From positions 318,501 to 382,500 of the forward strand of contig NZ_CP022413.2 in the NCBI RefSeq assembly GCF_002222595.2: 64,000 bases of DNA, given 5' to 3'. Source of the stretch: Blautia hansenii DSM 20583 (lineage in GTDB: Bacteria; Bacillota; Clostridia; Lachnospirales; Lachnospiraceae). Positions 63,315-64,000 of the stretch are shown here, in pieces. Both the position numbers and the translations under genes were made by a program. Under the pieces are notes generated by a model, which was not told where the DNA came from, did not search any database, and saw only the letters and a program-made list of their open reading frames with translations. The first letter of the stretch is position 1. Each line of letters begins with the position of its first letter.

Positions 63315-63533
63315 ATGAGCGAAAAGAAAAAGAAAATAGGTTTTACTGTTGCATGTATAAATGAATTTGCACAACATTATAATCTCAGCATACAAGAAGC
63401 ATTCCGTTACCTTTTTCAATTTAAAGGGATTGCGTTTATAAAAGAAAACTATGAAGTTGAACATACTTTAGATTTTGGAACAATAGTAGAAGACTTAGGA
63501 ATATTGTGCCGAAAAAACGGAGGCGCGTTATGA
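63315..63533 (+). CDS. DUF3791 small protein, candidate antitoxin
   Basis: 72 residues, KKIGFTVACINEFAQHYNLS, QEAFRYLFQFKGIAFIKENY, HTLDFGTIVEDLGILCRKNG: all helical. It fits the DUF3791 family as I know it. AGGAGG precedes the ATG. Its stop codon overlaps the next gene's start (ATGA), so the two are coupled, which is typical of a toxin-antitoxin pair. Antitoxin role is inferred. Confidence 0.65.
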   Translation: MSEKKKKIGFTVACINEFAQHYNLSIQEAFRYLFQFKGIAFIKENYEVEHTLDFGTIVEDLGILCRKNGGAL

Positions 63534-64000
63534 GATTATATCACGGAAGTAATATTGTAATTGATAGTATAAATTTGGCAATGTGCAGACCATATAAGGA
63601 TTTTGGAAAAGGGTTCTATTTGACAGACATAAAAGAACAGGCAGAAAATATGGCCGTAAGGGTGTCAAAGATTTATGGTGGTTCTCCCGTTGTCAATACT
63701 TTTGAAATACAAGATGATTTCAGAAAAATAGAGGATATCAAGGTTAAGGATTTCGGTTTGGAAACAACGGAAGAATGGGCAAAATTTGTCATGAATAATA
63801 GAAATCGAACATTTACAAATGTGAAAGGTATTTTGTGTAATAAGGATAACAAATATGACATTGTTATAGGACCTGTTGCGGATGATAATATGGCATTATT
63901 ATTTCGTCAGTATGAAAATGAAATTATTGATTTTGAAACCTTGTTGAAAGGAATGATATATAAGAAGACATCGTCGCAGTATTCTTTTCATACAGAAAAA
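63530..64000 (+). CDS. DUF3990 protein, candidate ADP-ribosyltransferase-type toxin, cut by window end
   Basis: 157 residues seen, no stop before the edge. The N-terminus MRLYHGSNIVIDSINLAMCR, then PYKDFGKGFYLTDIKEQAEN has the R-L-Y-H-G-S and FGKGFYLT pattern of the DUF3990 branch of ADP-ribosyltransferase-like folds (compare the H-G-T and Y-x-T motifs of those toxins). NVKGILCNKDNKYDIVIGPV and a later DFETLLKGMIYKKTSSQYSF follow. It overlaps the DUF3791 gene by four bases. A NAD-dependent toxin is a reasonable idea, but not proven from sequence. Confidence 0.65.
   Translation, partial: MRLYHGSNIVIDSINLAMCRPYKDFGKGFYLTDIKEQAENMAVRVSKIYGGSPVVNTFEIQDDFRKIEDIKVKDFGLETTEEWAKFVMNNRNRTFTNVKGILCNKDNKYDIVIGPVADDNMALLFRQYENEIIDFETLLKGMIYKKTSSQYSFHTEK

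Overview
The window reads as about 12.5 kb of degraded mobile DNA joined to about 51 kb of chromosomal DNA from a spore-forming, low-GC gut Firmicute. Lachnospiraceae is the best guess (genus not resolvable). The grounds are spore genes (a GerA-type receptor operon, spoIIR, a SPOCS-LysM protein, a spoIIID remnant), an amidase with choline-binding-type repeats, CmpB-like and DUF1934/DUF3794 families, and mobile genes typical of gut clostridial elements. No 16S or taxonomic marker was available to check this.

Mobile zone (1-12.8 kb). Nearly everything up to 8.65 kb is on the minus strand: a RepA-like AAA ATPase cut by the window edge, three sigma-factor-like genes (one broken twice), a cysteine-rich KTR protein, tet(O) with its leader peptide and attenuator, and tnpV. 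Upstream of tnpV lies a stack of broken pieces: an IS3-family element lacking one end, the 3' part of a mobT-like relaxase gene, and the 5' part of a surface adhesin gene fused to it. Then come a truncated regulator gene, a complete ISLre2 insertion sequence, a yjdF riboswitch with its gene, and an AT-rich orphan PIN-domain nuclease. The zone ends in non-coding sequence holding a tRNA-3'-end-like fragment that could be an old attachment site.

Chromosomal zone. At 12.8-21.3 kb are a GNAT acetyltransferase, a GerMN lipoprotein with a large modular peptidoglycan hydrolase, a small cluster (unknown protein, CmpB-like membrane protein, Nudix, isochorismatase-like hydrolase) and a type I toxin locus. 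At 21.5-27.8 kb, minus strand, are a two-component system and a four-gene run ending in aroC. At 28-40.5 kb are an MFS transporter, a deleted PD-(D/E)XK transposase, a calcium-type P-ATPase, an aminotransferase, an L,D-transpeptidase, ddl-murF, an alanine symporter and plsC. At 40.7-49.8 kb are spore and envelope genes: SPOCS-LysM, ispE, gntR, gerAA, a fused gerAB-gerAC, spoIIR, murI and a DUF1934 gene. At 49.9-60 kb are a trigger-factor-like foldase lipoprotein, an MBL hydrolase, an ABC exporter, an aminotransferase, an Asn-rich micro-protein, a rhodanese, phosphodiesterases, an RNA methyltransferase and rdgB.

The window closes with a seven-tRNA cluster (60.2-60.9 kb), a spoIIID remnant that keeps a sigma-E-like promoter, a SWIM zinc-finger protein and a DUF3791/DUF3990 gene pair that looks like a toxin-antitoxin module and runs off the end. 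Peptidoglycan genes (ldt, ddl, murF, murI, amidase) and sporulation/germination genes dominate the chromosomal part.
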